Shown here piece after piece: positions 14,371 through 23,573 of a stretch of DNA of 25,175 nt (position 1 is its first letter; each line of letters starts with the position of its first letter). The notes beneath the pieces are model-generated. The model was given only the letters and a program-made list of their open reading frames with translations, was not told the DNA's origin and made no database searches. The translations under genes were made by a program, and so were the position numbers. The stretch is from assembly GCA_038223055.1 (NCBI GenBank), contig JBBRHF010000043.1, positions 1 to 25,175 of the forward strand. The letters run 5' to 3'. The DNA comes from JBBRHF01 sp038223055. GTDB lineage: Bacteria; Actinomycetota; Actinomycetes; JACCUZ01.

Positions 14371-14425
14371 ATTGTTGGCCGCGGTGCCTGGTGCTGTTCA
14401 TCCACGCCGTGGCAAGGTTCAGGCC

Positions 14426-16219
14426 ATGACCTCACCTGCTCCCGCGCTCAGCCGTCGCAACCTGCTCAAGGGGGCCGCGTTAGGTGCCGCGACCGCCCTC
14501 GTGCCCGTCCGGGGCTTCGACGTCGCGGCCGCCGAGGCGCCGACCCGAGATGGGATCTTCGGTTACGGCGTGGCCAGCGGCGACCCGACGGGCTCTTCGC
14601 TCGTGCTGTGGACCCGGGCGACACCGCCCAGCCGCCACGGCGAGCCGCTCGCCACACCCGGCAGTGGGCACGGCCGCCCGCTCGAGGTGCGCTGGGAACT
14701 CGCTCGGGACGAGCACTTCCGGCGGGTGGTGGCGCGCGGGCGGGTGCGGACCAGCGCGGAACGGGATCACACCGTGAAGGTCGACGTACAGGGGCTTTCT
14801 CCCTACACGCGCTACTGGTACCGGTTTCGGGCGCAGGGCCAGACGAGTCCGGTGGGTCGAACTCAGACGTCCCCCGACGTCGACGGGACGATTTTCGCGC
14901 TGCGCATGGCCCTGGTGTCCTGCAGCAACTTCACCGGCGGTTTCTTCACGGCCTATCGCAGCATCGGCGAGCGCGACGATCTGGACTTCGTGCTCCACGT
15001 CGGCGACTACATCTACGAGTACGGCAACGGCGCAGACCGCTACGGCCCATCCTCGCTGGTTGGGACGAGGGACGGGATCCCCGCCACGGAGACGATCGAC
15101 CTGCGTGGCTACCGACTGCGGCACGCGCTGCACAAGGCCGACCCGGACCTGGCGCTGGCCCACCGGGCGCACCCGTGGATCACGATCTTCGACGACCATG
15201 AGGTGGCCAACAACGCGTGGCGCGATGGGGCGGAGAACCACACGCCGGGAGTGGAGGGTGCCTTTCTGGCCCGACGCCGCCAGGCCTATCAGGCCTACCT
15301 CGAGTGGATGCCGTTCCGGCTGCCCGAGCAACGAGTCGTCCCGCATCAGGGCACCCGCTTCTTCAAGCGCTTCACCTTCGGCTCACTGGGTGATCTCTCG
15401 GTCATGGAGACCCGGCAGAACCGGGCCGCGCAGATCGACGTACCGGGATTCACCACCCGGGGCGGCGGGTTCATCCCGTCGGGCGTTCCGTCCATCGATG
15501 CCGCGCTCGCCGCTCCGTCGCGACACCTCCCCGAACCAGAGCAGCTTCGCTGGCTCAAGGACGGCGTGGCCGACGGCGGCCGCGCCTGGCACCTCGTCGG
15601 CAATCAGGTCATGGTCGCTCCCATCGGCTGGCCCGGGAGCGTGCTCGGTGCCCCGGCCAACCTCACCCTGCTCAACTCCGACCAGTGGGACGGCTACCAG
15701 GCCGACCAGACCGACCTGCTCGCTCACCTGGCGGGGTTGCCCGCCGCTGGAGCCGGAACGGTGGTTCTCACCGGTGACATCCACTCGTCGTGGGCGATCG
15801 ACCTGCCCTCGACCCGGGGAGCCGGGGCCGGCTATCAGCCCGTCGGGGTCGAGTTCGTGTGCCCGTCGGTCACCTCCGACGGCTTTTACGAGATCGCCTC
15901 CACGTCGCTACCGGGCCAGCCGGCCGAGGTCGTCGTCGCCGCGACCCGGGCCGCGACCAGCGCGGTGGCCGCGACCAACCCTTGGGTCAAGTACCTCGAC
16001 GGCGTCGGTCACGGCTACACCGTCATCGACGTCACCCCCGATCGGGTCCAGGCCGACTACTACCTGACCCCGGTCCCCACGACCAGCCGACCGGACCCGC
16101 GAGTGGAACCTGGTTTGCAGCCGACCTGGGCGATCAGCTGGCAGTCGGTCGCGGGCAGTCGCCGGGTCACGGCTGCGCTCGGACCGGTGGGCAGTCGCGC
16201 CGACCAGCCCGCGTCCTGA
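14426..16219 (+). CDS. phoD: Tat-exported PhoD-type alkaline phosphatase
   Basis: The predicted protein is 597 aa, exported by the twin-arginine pathway and acting outside the membrane as a Ca/Fe-dependent phosphodiesterase/monoesterase for phosphate scavenging. The signal is SRRNLLKGAALGAATALV, with the Tat SRRxLLK motif at residues 9-15, ending near AAAEA. A fibronectin-like PhoD N-terminal domain follows (FGYGVASGDPTGSSLVLWTR). The metallophosphatase core begins at LVSCSNF and contains GDYIYEYG (D194, Y195) and FDDHEVANN (D256/D257/H258). A late metal-site segment VLTGDIHSSWAI is also present. ATG 14426 starts just before the Tat signal; the longer frame from 14285 adds Arg-rich, non-family sequence. 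The gene is single and flanked by pseudogenes. No Pho box is recognisable to me in the upstream gap. Confidence 0.92.
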   Translation: MTSPAPALSRRNLLKGAALGAATALVPVRGFDVAAAEAPTRDGIFGYGVASGDPTGSSLVLWTRATPPSRHGEPLATPGSGHGRPLEVRWELARDEHFRRVVARGRVRTSAERDHTVKVDVQGLSPYTRYWYRFRAQGQTSPVGRTQTSPDVDGTIFALRMALVSCSNFTGGFFTAYRSIGERDDLDFVLHVGDYIYEYGNGADRYGPSSLVGTRDGIPATETIDLRGYRLRHALHKADPDLALAHRAHPWITIFDDHEVANNAWRDGAENHTPGVEGAFLARRRQAYQAYLEWMPFRLPEQRVVPHQGTRFFKRFTFGSLGDLSVMETRQNRAAQIDVPGFTTRGGGFIPSGVPSIDAALAAPSRHLPEPEQLRWLKDGVADGGRAWHLVGNQVMVAPIGWPGSVLGAPANLTLLNSDQWDGYQADQTDLLAHLAGLPAAGAGTVVLTGDIHSSWAIDLPSTRGAGAGYQPVGVEFVCPSVTSDGFYEIASTSLPGQPAEVVVAATRAATSAVAATNPWVKYLDGVGHGYTVIDVTPDRVQADYYLTPVPTTSRPDPRVEPGLQPTWAISWQSVAGSRRVTAALGPVGSRADQPAS

Positions 16220-16273
16220 CCGCGCCTGTGGGGCGGCTCAGGAGCGGGTGGCGCTGACGGCGCTCGCCGCGAC

Positions 16274-16826
16274 TCACAGGCCGCCGTACCAGTACCGCGG
16301 CCCCAGACCCTTGACCGAGACGTCGCCAGCCCCCACCTCGCGCAGGTACGTCGCGTAGTCCTTGGCATGCCGGATGTCCACCACGAGCAGTTTGCCGCCG
16401 GGCCGGAGCACGCGGTAGGCCTCGTGCGTCGCGCCGCCCGGCCCAGTCAGGGATGTTGTGGCCGGCCAGAGCGTTGGCGACCACGTCGAAGGAGGCGACC
16501 GGGAACGGCAGGGAGGATAACCGCGGTGTGCAACTCAACCCGCTCGGCCACGCCGTCGTCTCCGACCAGGCCCAGGCGACCGAGCAGCCCGTCCCACACC
16601 CGCAGCTTGCCGCGGACCGTTGTGTGCAGAAAGGTCAGCGCCTGGACGCCGAACAGCGCGACCGCGACCACCCATCAGATGGAAAGGGAGACCAGCGCGA
16701 GCACCGGGGAGACCACCGTGCCGGCGAGCGTGCCCACCAGGACCTGGGGAGCCTCGATGCCGAACGCATCCAGCTCGGTCGCCGTGCCCCCGTGCCGGCG
16801 GGCCGCTGTGTTCGTGAAGTGGCCAT
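16274..16826 (-). pseudogene. Degenerate membrane-linked class I methyltransferase
   Basis: Reading the minus strand across frames reconstructs one SAM-dependent methyltransferase. ATG 16826 begins MATSRTQR. After a frameshift in a G-run comes TATELDAFGIEAPQ and a hydrophobic segment LVGTLAGTVVSPVLALVSLS. An in-frame TGA (16675-16677) interrupts it before WVVAVALFGVQALTFLHTTV and GKLRVWDGLLGRLGLVGDD. A frameshift near 16520 leads to LPFPVASFDVVANALAGHNI. A frameshift near 16430 leads to EAYRVLRPGGKLLVVD, and the end GLGPRYWYGGL stops at TGA 16274-16276. The glycine-rich SAM-binding motif that should follow LGLVGDD is absent: the text jumps directly to GVAERVELHT, a loss of roughly 45-50 codons. 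With a nonsense codon, three frameshifts and no cofactor site, the gene cannot encode an active enzyme. Confidence 0.8.
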
Positions 16827-16901
16827 GAACCGGGCCTTTCAGCCGTCTCGCCCGGAATCCAGCATTGTTCGCAGACTTGACTGGGACGAGAGTTTCTCCG
16901 C

Positions 16902-16959
16902 CTGCAGATCAGGACGATCCTGCACATCAGGACTACCGATCACGACTACAGATCAAGAC
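16902..16959. repeat. Four degenerate 14-bp direct repeats
   Basis: CTGCAGATCAGGAC (16902), CTGCACATCAGGAC (16920), CTACCGATCACGAC (16933) and CTACAGATCAAGAC (16946) are related 14-mers spaced 18, 13 and 13 bases apart. They lie between the end of the thioesterase gene and the start of the methyltransferase pseudogene, and are less GC-rich than their surroundings. They may be a relic regulatory array or a microsatellite-like expansion. Confidence 0.6.
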
Positions 16960-16965
16960 AGCCGG

Positions 16966-17415
16966 TCAGCTCGGCGGCTCGAGATAGCGCTCGAGGAAGG
17001 CCCGCTCCTCCGGCGACACGCGCCGGGGTCGCTCCGCGGTCAGGTCGAACGGCACGAGCACGGAGGCTGCCGTGGCGAAGACGGCCGTCTCGTCGTGCAC
17101 CTCGTAGCGGATCTCGTACGACGCAGCCTTGATCGACCCGCACCACAGGGCGATCTCGACGCCTCGGGGGTGGTAGATCAGCGGTCGCTTGTAGTCGATC
17201 TCGTGCCTGGCCACGACCACGCCGTCGGACAACGCCCGCGACCCCATCTGCGGACCTTGGGCGAACAGCATGTCCACCCTGGCCTCTTCGAGGTAGGTCA
17301 GGTAGACGACGTTGTTGACGTGGCCGTAGGCATCCATGTCCGACCAGCGCATCGAGCATCGGTAGCGATGGCGCCGGTGGCCGAGCTGCGGGGTTCCGTC
17401 GCCGGCGGACGTCAT
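16966..17415 (-). CDS. Acyl-CoA thioesterase, hotdog (4HBT) family
   Basis: The predicted protein is 149 aa with a 4-hydroxybenzoyl-CoA thioesterase-like hotdog fold and would hydrolyse an acyl-CoA in the cytoplasm. The signature MRWSDMDAYGHVNNVVYLTYLEEARVDML (residues about 22-50) carries the catalytic Asp and the GHVNN loop before the central helix. Later segments RHEIDYKRPL and AVFATAASVLVPFD complete the sheet. ATG 17415 is chosen; it lies 11 nt after the ettA stop. A TTG at 17430 overlapping that stop is an alternative. The homologous gene is near ettA in mycobacteria (Rv2475c), which suggests a conserved unit. The acyl substrate is unknown. Confidence 0.9.
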   Translation of the reverse strand: MTSAGDGTPQLGHRRHRYRCSMRWSDMDAYGHVNNVVYLTYLEEARVDMLFAQGPQMGSRALSDGVVVARHEIDYKRPLIYHPRGVEIALWCGSIKAASYEIRYEVHDETAVFATAASVLVPFDLTAERPRRVSPEERAFLERYLEPPS

Positions 17416-17426
17416 GACGCCGCCGG

Positions 17427-19097
<1,671 letters not shown>

Positions 19098-19187
19098 GGT
19101 CTCCAGCCTAGGTGGCCGAGGCGACCGCGCCCGCATCGGCGGCCCCGGGGGGTGGGGGTGACCGACCCGAGCGCGGTCCGTCTCGTG

Positions 19188-19202
19188 GCCGCCTCAGGCG
19201 GC
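19188..19202 (-). terminator. Small stem-loop spanning the ssb stop codon
   Basis: GCCGCC-TCA-GGCGGC is a 6-bp stem whose 3-nt loop is the ssb stop codon (TGA on the minus strand). It could partly terminate or pause transcription, or mark the 3' end of a processed ssb message, before ettA, which starts 96 bases further on. No U-tract follows. Confidence 0.3.
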
Positions 19203-19814
19203 GCTGCCATCGCGGAGGTCCGGATCGCCCGGACCGGCGTCGTCCCACCCCCCGCCATAGCCGTCTGGGCCATCGGACGCGGCGTGCTCCCGACCGTCGG
19301 TATCGCCCACGGTGGCCAACGGCCGACCAGCGACGGCTTCCCCGCCTCGACCGCCGACCTGCTCGCCGAACTCGGCCGCGAGCTGGGCTGCAAGCTCGTC
19401 CGCGGACTCGGCCGCGAGCTCGTTCGCGATCTGTCGCTCGGCACTCGGGCCGAAGCTCATCTTCGTCAACTGGGTGGTGCCGCGGGACAGGTCATGCCCG
19501 ACCGCCGTGGCATCGATCTCGACGGTGGTCCGTTGCTGGCCTTCCTTGTCGTCGTAGCTGTTCACCCGCAGCCGACCATGGACCACGACCTGCTGTCCCT
19601 TGAGGACCGACTCGAAGACGTTTTCGGCGAGGGCCCGCCAGCTCGTCACGGTCAACCAGATCGTGTCGCCGTCCCTCCATCGGTCCAGGGACTTGTTGAA
19701 CTTGCGCTCGTTCACCGCCATCCGGAAGCTCGTCACCCGCGCTCCCCCACTGGTGACCCGCATCTTGGGCTCGGCCGCCACGTTGCCCACCACGGTCACG
19801 AATGTCTCGTTCAC
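19194..19814 (-). CDS. ssb: Single-stranded DNA-binding protein (second SSB paralogue type)
   Basis: The predicted 206-aa protein has an OB-fold domain over about residues 1-110: NETFVTVVGNVAAEP, RVTSFRMAVNERKF, WLTVTSWRALAENV, GQQVVVHGRLRVNSY and TTVEIDATAVGHDLS. It binds single-stranded DNA. Start GTG 19814 has AGGAGG five bases upstream; an ATG at 19835 precedes that site. The C-terminus lacks the acidic DDDxPF tip by which housekeeping SSBs recruit partners. Instead it has a helical Ala/Glu-rich segment (ANELAAESADELAAQLAAEF) and a Gly/Asp-rich tail ending in LRDGSAA. It is not flanked by rpsF or rpsR, and sits beside ettA as Rv2478c does. A paralogous SSB is therefore more likely than the main one. 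DnaA-box-like sites lie upstream. Confidence 0.9.
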   Translation of the reverse strand: MNETFVTVVGNVAAEPKMRVTSGGARVTSFRMAVNERKFNKSLDRWRDGDTIWLTVTSWRALAENVFESVLKGQQVVVHGRLRVNSYDDKEGQQRTTVEIDATAVGHDLSRGTTQLTKMSFGPSAERQIANELAAESADELAAQLAAEFGEQVGGRGGEAVAGRPLATVGDTDGREHAASDGPDGYGGGWDDAGPGDPDLRDGSAA

Positions 19815-19908
19815 ATCTTCCTCCTCGGTCTGCATCGCGCCATCTGGTCGCGTCGTGGCTTCTACGGTGACTGGGCAGCGACGCTCCCGACAGTCCGGCA
19901 GAAGGATC

Positions 19909-19944
19909 TGTGGACAGCGGAGGGGGTGGGCGGCCTGTGGATCG
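19909..19944 (-). promoter_or_regulatory. Pair of DnaA-box-like sites upstream of ssb
   Basis: On the minus strand CTGTCCACA (19909-19917) matches the actinobacterial DnaA box TTGTCCACA at eight of nine positions, and CGATCCACA (19936-19944) matches at six. Their starts are 27 bases apart in the same orientation, about 95-130 bases upstream of the ssb GTG. They could let DnaA regulate ssb. The pair is too sparse to be an origin. Confidence 0.35.
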
Positions 19945-19999
19945 TTCCCCCGCGCAGGCGAAGGCTGGCAACCGCCAGGTCGGCTGTGGCTCGTCCTGG

Positions 20000-21649
20000 T
20001 CAGCCGGTGCGGGCCCGATCCAGGCCGCGCACGGCGGTGGCGTGCCGAGCCAGCTCGGCCTCCACCGGTCCGATCACCAGCCGTTGCGCAACCGCACCGA
20101 TCGAGTCGCGGAGTCGGGACTCGGCGCGCCGCCTGCGCAGCCGCGCTCCGGTGCGCGCCATCGCCCGCCCCACCGCCGACAACAACCACCCCAGGACGAC
20201 CCCGCCGACCAGCAGCAAGGTCGGCACGGCGATCCCGCCGACGTCGGGGGTCGGCGGGTCCGGCAGCCGCAGGTAGGCCCCGAAAGCCAGCAGCAGCAAC
20301 CACGACGCCCCCACCAGTGCGGCGACGACGAGCAGCCACTGCAGCAAGCCTCCGAGGCGCCACCAGGCTGGTCGGCGGTCCGCGCCGAGGTCCGCGCCGA
20401 CGACTGAGGCATCCAGCGCATCCCGCAGATCCGCGGACGACCCCCCAGCAGCACGGCGTACGGCGTCGCGCCACGGCCGCGGCAGGTCATCGGCCACCGA
20501 ACCCGACACCCGCCGGACCGCGGTCTGGACCTGCGCCTGCTGGACCGGCGTGGGCTCCGGCACGGAGGACCGCACCATGCTGCGGACCTCACCACGGTCG
20601 CTGGGCCGTAGGTGCAGGCGCCGTAGCGGGTCCGGCCGCATGCGGCGCAGCCAGCGGGTCGGCGGCCAGCCCATCCTGCCGGCCGCCTGCAGGTTCCACG
20701 ATTGCTCGACCGCCGAACCGATGACGCTCACCCCGGCCGCGCCCGCCAGGGCCTCCACCAGCTGGGCGCGCTCGGCAGCACCAACCTCGTCGCGGGTGTT
20801 CGCGCCGACGCCGTCGGACAGAACGGCGGCGGCGGCCTCGACGTCGGCAACCAGCCGGTCGTTGCGGGCGCGGCGCCCCCGGACGGCCTCGGCAAGGACG
20901 GCGACCAGCCCGTCCAGCCCGGCGCCGGTGCGCGCGGAGGTGGTCAGCAGCACGGCCCGGCGAAGGCCGTCGTCATCGATCAGCCGGCGCAGGTCGGCGA
21001 CGCACTGATTGACGGCGTCTGGGGAAAGCGTGTCGACCTGGTTGAGCACCACGACGGTCACCGCGTCGTGACCAGACAGCGGACGCAGGTAGCGCTCGTG
21101 GAGCGCCGCGTCGGCGTACTTCTGCGGGTCCACCACCCACACCAGCAGGTCGACCATCCGGACAAGGCGATCGACCTCGAGGCGGTGATCCGCGGCGGTC
21201 GAGTCGTGGTCGGGCAGGTCGAGCAGGACCAGCCCGTCCAGGTCCTGCTGGCCCACGTGGCGGTGCTCGTCGGTCCCGCCGTGGGGCCACGTCGTCTGCT
21301 TGCGCGGGACGCCGAGCCACTGAACCAGCGGGGCGGCGTTTTCGGCTCCCCACACGCAGGCGTGTGCCCGCGACGTGGTGGGCCGTCGCACGCCGACCGG
21401 GGAGACCTCCCCGCCGACGAGTGCGTTGAACAGCGAGGATTTCCCGCTGCCTGTCGCCCCGGCCAGGGCGACCACGGTGTGCTCGCCGGAGAGTCGCAGC
21501 CGCTCCCCCGCTCGTGCCGTCACGGCCTGGGCCGCAGCGAGCTCGGCCGGATCGGCGCGACCCTCGAGCGCGGCCAACGCCTCGTCCAGACCGGTGAGCA
21601 TCGAGGGCAGGTCGGACCGGCGGTGCCGGCCGCGCAACCGCGCGATCAC
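20000..21649 (-). CDS. Dynamin-like membrane GTPase, second of pair (DynB/YfjP-like)
   Basis: The predicted 549-aa protein has an N-terminal GTPase domain and C-terminal membrane anchor. P-loop GATGSGKSS is at about residues 64-72. The switch-I region RRPTTSRAH is near 89-96, the G3-like DLPDHD at 144-149 and the G4-like LNQVD at 202-206. A predicted helical middle segment precedes two strong transmembrane helices (LLQWLLVVAALVGASWLLLL and VPTLLLVGGVVLGWLLSAVG), then a basic helical tail. GTG 21649 overlaps the preceding gene's TGA in a GTGA junction, so translation is coupled. A dynamin-like GTPase and partner in tandem is the arrangement of Streptomyces DynA/DynB, which support sporulation septation. 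Whether this organism sporulates is unknown, so the cell-division role is inference. Confidence 0.85.
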   Translation of the reverse strand: MIARLRGRHRRSDLPSMLTGLDEALAALEGRADPAELAAAQAVTARAGERLRLSGEHTVVALAGATGSGKSSLFNALVGGEVSPVGVRRPTTSRAHACVWGAENAAPLVQWLGVPRKQTTWPHGGTDEHRHVGQQDLDGLVLLDLPDHDSTAADHRLEVDRLVRMVDLLVWVVDPQKYADAALHERYLRPLSGHDAVTVVVLNQVDTLSPDAVNQCVADLRRLIDDDGLRRAVLLTTSARTGAGLDGLVAVLAEAVRGRRARNDRLVADVEAAAAVLSDGVGANTRDEVGAAERAQLVEALAGAAGVSVIGSAVEQSWNLQAAGRMGWPPTRWLRRMRPDPLRRLHLRPSDRGEVRSMVRSSVPEPTPVQQAQVQTAVRRVSGSVADDLPRPWRDAVRRAAGGSSADLRDALDASVVGADLGADRRPAWWRLGGLLQWLLVVAALVGASWLLLLAFGAYLRLPDPPTPDVGGIAVPTLLLVGGVVLGWLLSAVGRAMARTGARLRRRRAESRLRDSIGAVAQRLVIGPVEAELARHATAVRGLDRARTG

Positions 21650-23337
21650 CTGGCGTCCTCCACGTCCTGGACGAGGGCCCGCAAGCCCGCACCCGCGTCG
21701 GGGGCGACCGGTTGCGCCTCGAGCCGGTCGAGGAAGCGCCGGCGCTCGCTCTCGAGCAACTCGGCGACCCGCCGGTGCAGGTCCGACTTCGCCGTCGTCG
21801 CCAGGGTGCGCACGGCCTGGTCGCCGAGCACGGCCTCCAGGATCTTCTGGCTCAGGGCGGACGCACCCCCGGCCACCGCAAGTTCCCCGGCGACCAGGCC
21901 TCCCGTGTGGGCGAACACAACGATCATCGCCATCAGACCCATCCCGTTGACCCCGAACGCGAGGTAACGGGCGGTGGCACGCTTGCCCTCCCCCTGCTGG
22001 CGCACCAGGTCGAGAACGAATCCCTGCCATTCGCGCACGGCCCTGGTGGTGGCACCAGCGAGCTCGCTCGAGCTGTGCCCGAGGTCGTCCTCGCCCAACA
22101 GCGCCGCGCCCGCGGTGTCCGCATGCCAGGACGAACCCACCCGCTCAGCCGCGTCGTCGGCGGCGGCGCGCACCAACGCCTCCACGCCGGTCTCGAGCGC
22201 GACCGCGAGGTCCTTGCCGGGCTGCGGCTTGCCGCGCACCGCCGCGCCCACGCGGTCGCGCAGCCGGCCGACCTTCGACTCCAGGGACCGCATGAACTCG
22301 CCAGTGCCCACGAACTCCTGCCACCGCGCGAGGACTTCGCCGCGGAGCAGCGACCCGTCGCCGCTCGCGTCATCGACCCGTCGCAACGCCTGGTCATAGG
22401 CGGATTCCACGTCGCGGCGCAGCCGCTCGGAGGCGTCGGACTGCGCGTCGGCGGAGGCGGCGAGCTCGAACACGCGCACGGCCAACGAGCTGATCGCCCC
22501 GTCGAGGGTGTGCTTGACAACGGCGGCCCTCGAAGGCGCATCGGCAGCCAGGGTGCGCAGCCACTTTTGCACCGACGTGACCTCGTCGGGCGCCAGCAGC
22601 CCATCGTGGGTGGTGGTCTCGGGCACGACGAACAGCGGCGCCGAACCCAGCCCCTGCTCGGAGAGCATGGTGGCCAGATGTGCCCGTACGTCGACGAGGG
22701 CCTCCGGCGGCACCCGGTTGAGGACGACGGCCACCGCCGTGCCCCGCGTGACTGCGGTGCGCAGGAACTCCCACGGCACGGCGTCGGCATAGCGGGCCGC
22801 CGTCGTAACGAAAAGCCACATGTCCGCGGCGGCCAGCAGCTGGGTCGCGAGTTCGCGGTTGGCCGTGACCACCGAGTCGATGTCGGGAGCATCCAGGATC
22901 GCGAGCCCTGCCGGGATCGCCTCGCTGCTCACGAGCTTCAGGGTCGAGGGGTCGGTGTCGCTGCGCGACGAACGCTCCAACCCCGGCAGGATGCGCCGAT
23001 CCTCGAACCACGGGGCGTCGGTGGGGTGGTGAGCCAGGACAGCCGAGCGGGTGGTCGGGCGGATCACCCCCGCGGCGCTGATCCTGGTGCCGACCAGGGA
23101 GTTGACCAGGGTCGACTTGCCGGCGCCGGTGGGCCCGCCGACGACGGCGAGCAGCGGAGCCTCGATCCGCCGCAGCCTCGGCAAGACGTAGTCCTCGAGC
23201 TGGTCGTGTATCGCCCGGCGCATGATCCGTGCCGCGTCGGCGTCGCCGGTCTGCAGCGGCAGCCGCACGTCGACGACGTGCGCGCCCAGCCGCTCGAGGG
23301 CGGCGAGCAGCGGCTGCACGTCGGGGCCGGTGGTCAC
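21646..23337 (-). CDS. Dynamin-like membrane GTPase, first of pair (DynA-like)
   Basis: The predicted protein is about 563 aa. The GTPase domain has P-loop GGPTGAGKSTLVNSLVG (about 67-83), switch-I RPTTRSAVLAHH, G3-like LDAPDIDSV (149-157) and a weak G4 VLNRVP (205-210). After a long predicted helical region comes a hydrophobic segment, YLAFGVNGMGLMAMIVVFAH followed by GGLVAGELAVAGGASAL, then a helical tail ending in LESERRRFLDRLEAQP. GTG 23337 is chosen because AGGA lies seven bases upstream; ATG 23385 is possible. The open frame further upstream crosses the tRNA gene and is spurious. The protein pairs with the downstream GTPase by a 4-nt overlap. Dynamin-like membrane remodelling or septum function is inferred from architecture; the G4 motif departs from N/TKxD. 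Confidence 0.85.
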   Translation of the reverse strand: MTTGPDVQPLLAALERLGAHVVDVRLPLQTGDADAARIMRRAIHDQLEDYVLPRLRRIEAPLLAVVGGPTGAGKSTLVNSLVGTRISAAGVIRPTTRSAVLAHHPTDAPWFEDRRILPGLERSSRSDTDPSTLKLVSSEAIPAGLAILDAPDIDSVVTANRELATQLLAAADMWLFVTTAARYADAVPWEFLRTAVTRGTAVAVVLNRVPPEALVDVRAHLATMLSEQGLGSAPLFVVPETTTHDGLLAPDEVTSVQKWLRTLAADAPSRAAVVKHTLDGAISSLAVRVFELAASADAQSDASERLRRDVESAYDQALRRVDDASGDGSLLRGEVLARWQEFVGTGEFMRSLESKVGRLRDRVGAAVRGKPQPGKDLAVALETGVEALVRAAADDAAERVGSSWHADTAGAALLGEDDLGHSSSELAGATTRAVREWQGFVLDLVRQQGEGKRATARYLAFGVNGMGLMAMIVVFAHTGGLVAGELAVAGGASALSQKILEAVLGDQAVRTLATTAKSDLHRRVAELLESERRRFLDRLEAQPVAPDAGAGLRALVQDVEDAR

Positions 23338-23454
23338 GGTGCAATCCTGTCTCACCAGGGGGCCATTCGTGGCTTTGGCGCGCATCGTCGTACCCGGTTC
23401 GTGGTTTGCTGTCGCTCTCCGGCCCAGCGGCCGGCGCACTACCCTCGGCACCGG

Positions 23455-23527
23455 GCGCCCGTAGCTCAGCGGATAGAGCAGCGGACTTCTAATCCGCCGG
23501 TCGCAGGTTCGATCCCTGCCGGGCGCG
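23455..23527 (+). tRNA. tRNA-Arg (anticodon TCT)
   Basis: A full cloverleaf can be drawn: acceptor GCGCCCG (23455-23461) pairs with CGGGCGC (23520-23526), D arm GCTC-AGCGGATA-GAGC, anticodon stem GCGGA/TCCGC (23481-23485, 23493-23497) around loop CTTCTAA, and T arm GCAGG-TTCGATC-CCTGC. The anticodon TCT (23488-23490) reads AGA. The discriminator is G, and CCA is not encoded (CCC follows). It diverges from the dynamin genes and is the apparent integration site for the element to the right. Confidence 0.97.
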
Positions 23528-23546
23528 CCCCGCATAGCCGCAGGTC

Positions 23547-23573
23547 AGGGGCTGTATTAGCCCCTCTCAGGGG
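23547..23573. terminator. Bidirectional terminator with two alternative stems
   Basis: AGGGGCT (23547-23553), loop GTATT, AGCCCCT (23559-23565) is a perfect 7-bp stem 20 bases after the tRNA. CCCCT (23561-23565), CTC, AGGGG (23569-23573) is a competing 5-bp stem sharing the central strand. It overlaps the last codons of the integrase remnant on the other strand, so it can terminate both. Confidence 0.6.

Noticed and set aside
19909..19944. Replication origin
   Set aside because: There are only two DnaA-like boxes, no AT-rich unwinding region, and no dnaA/dnaN neighbours.
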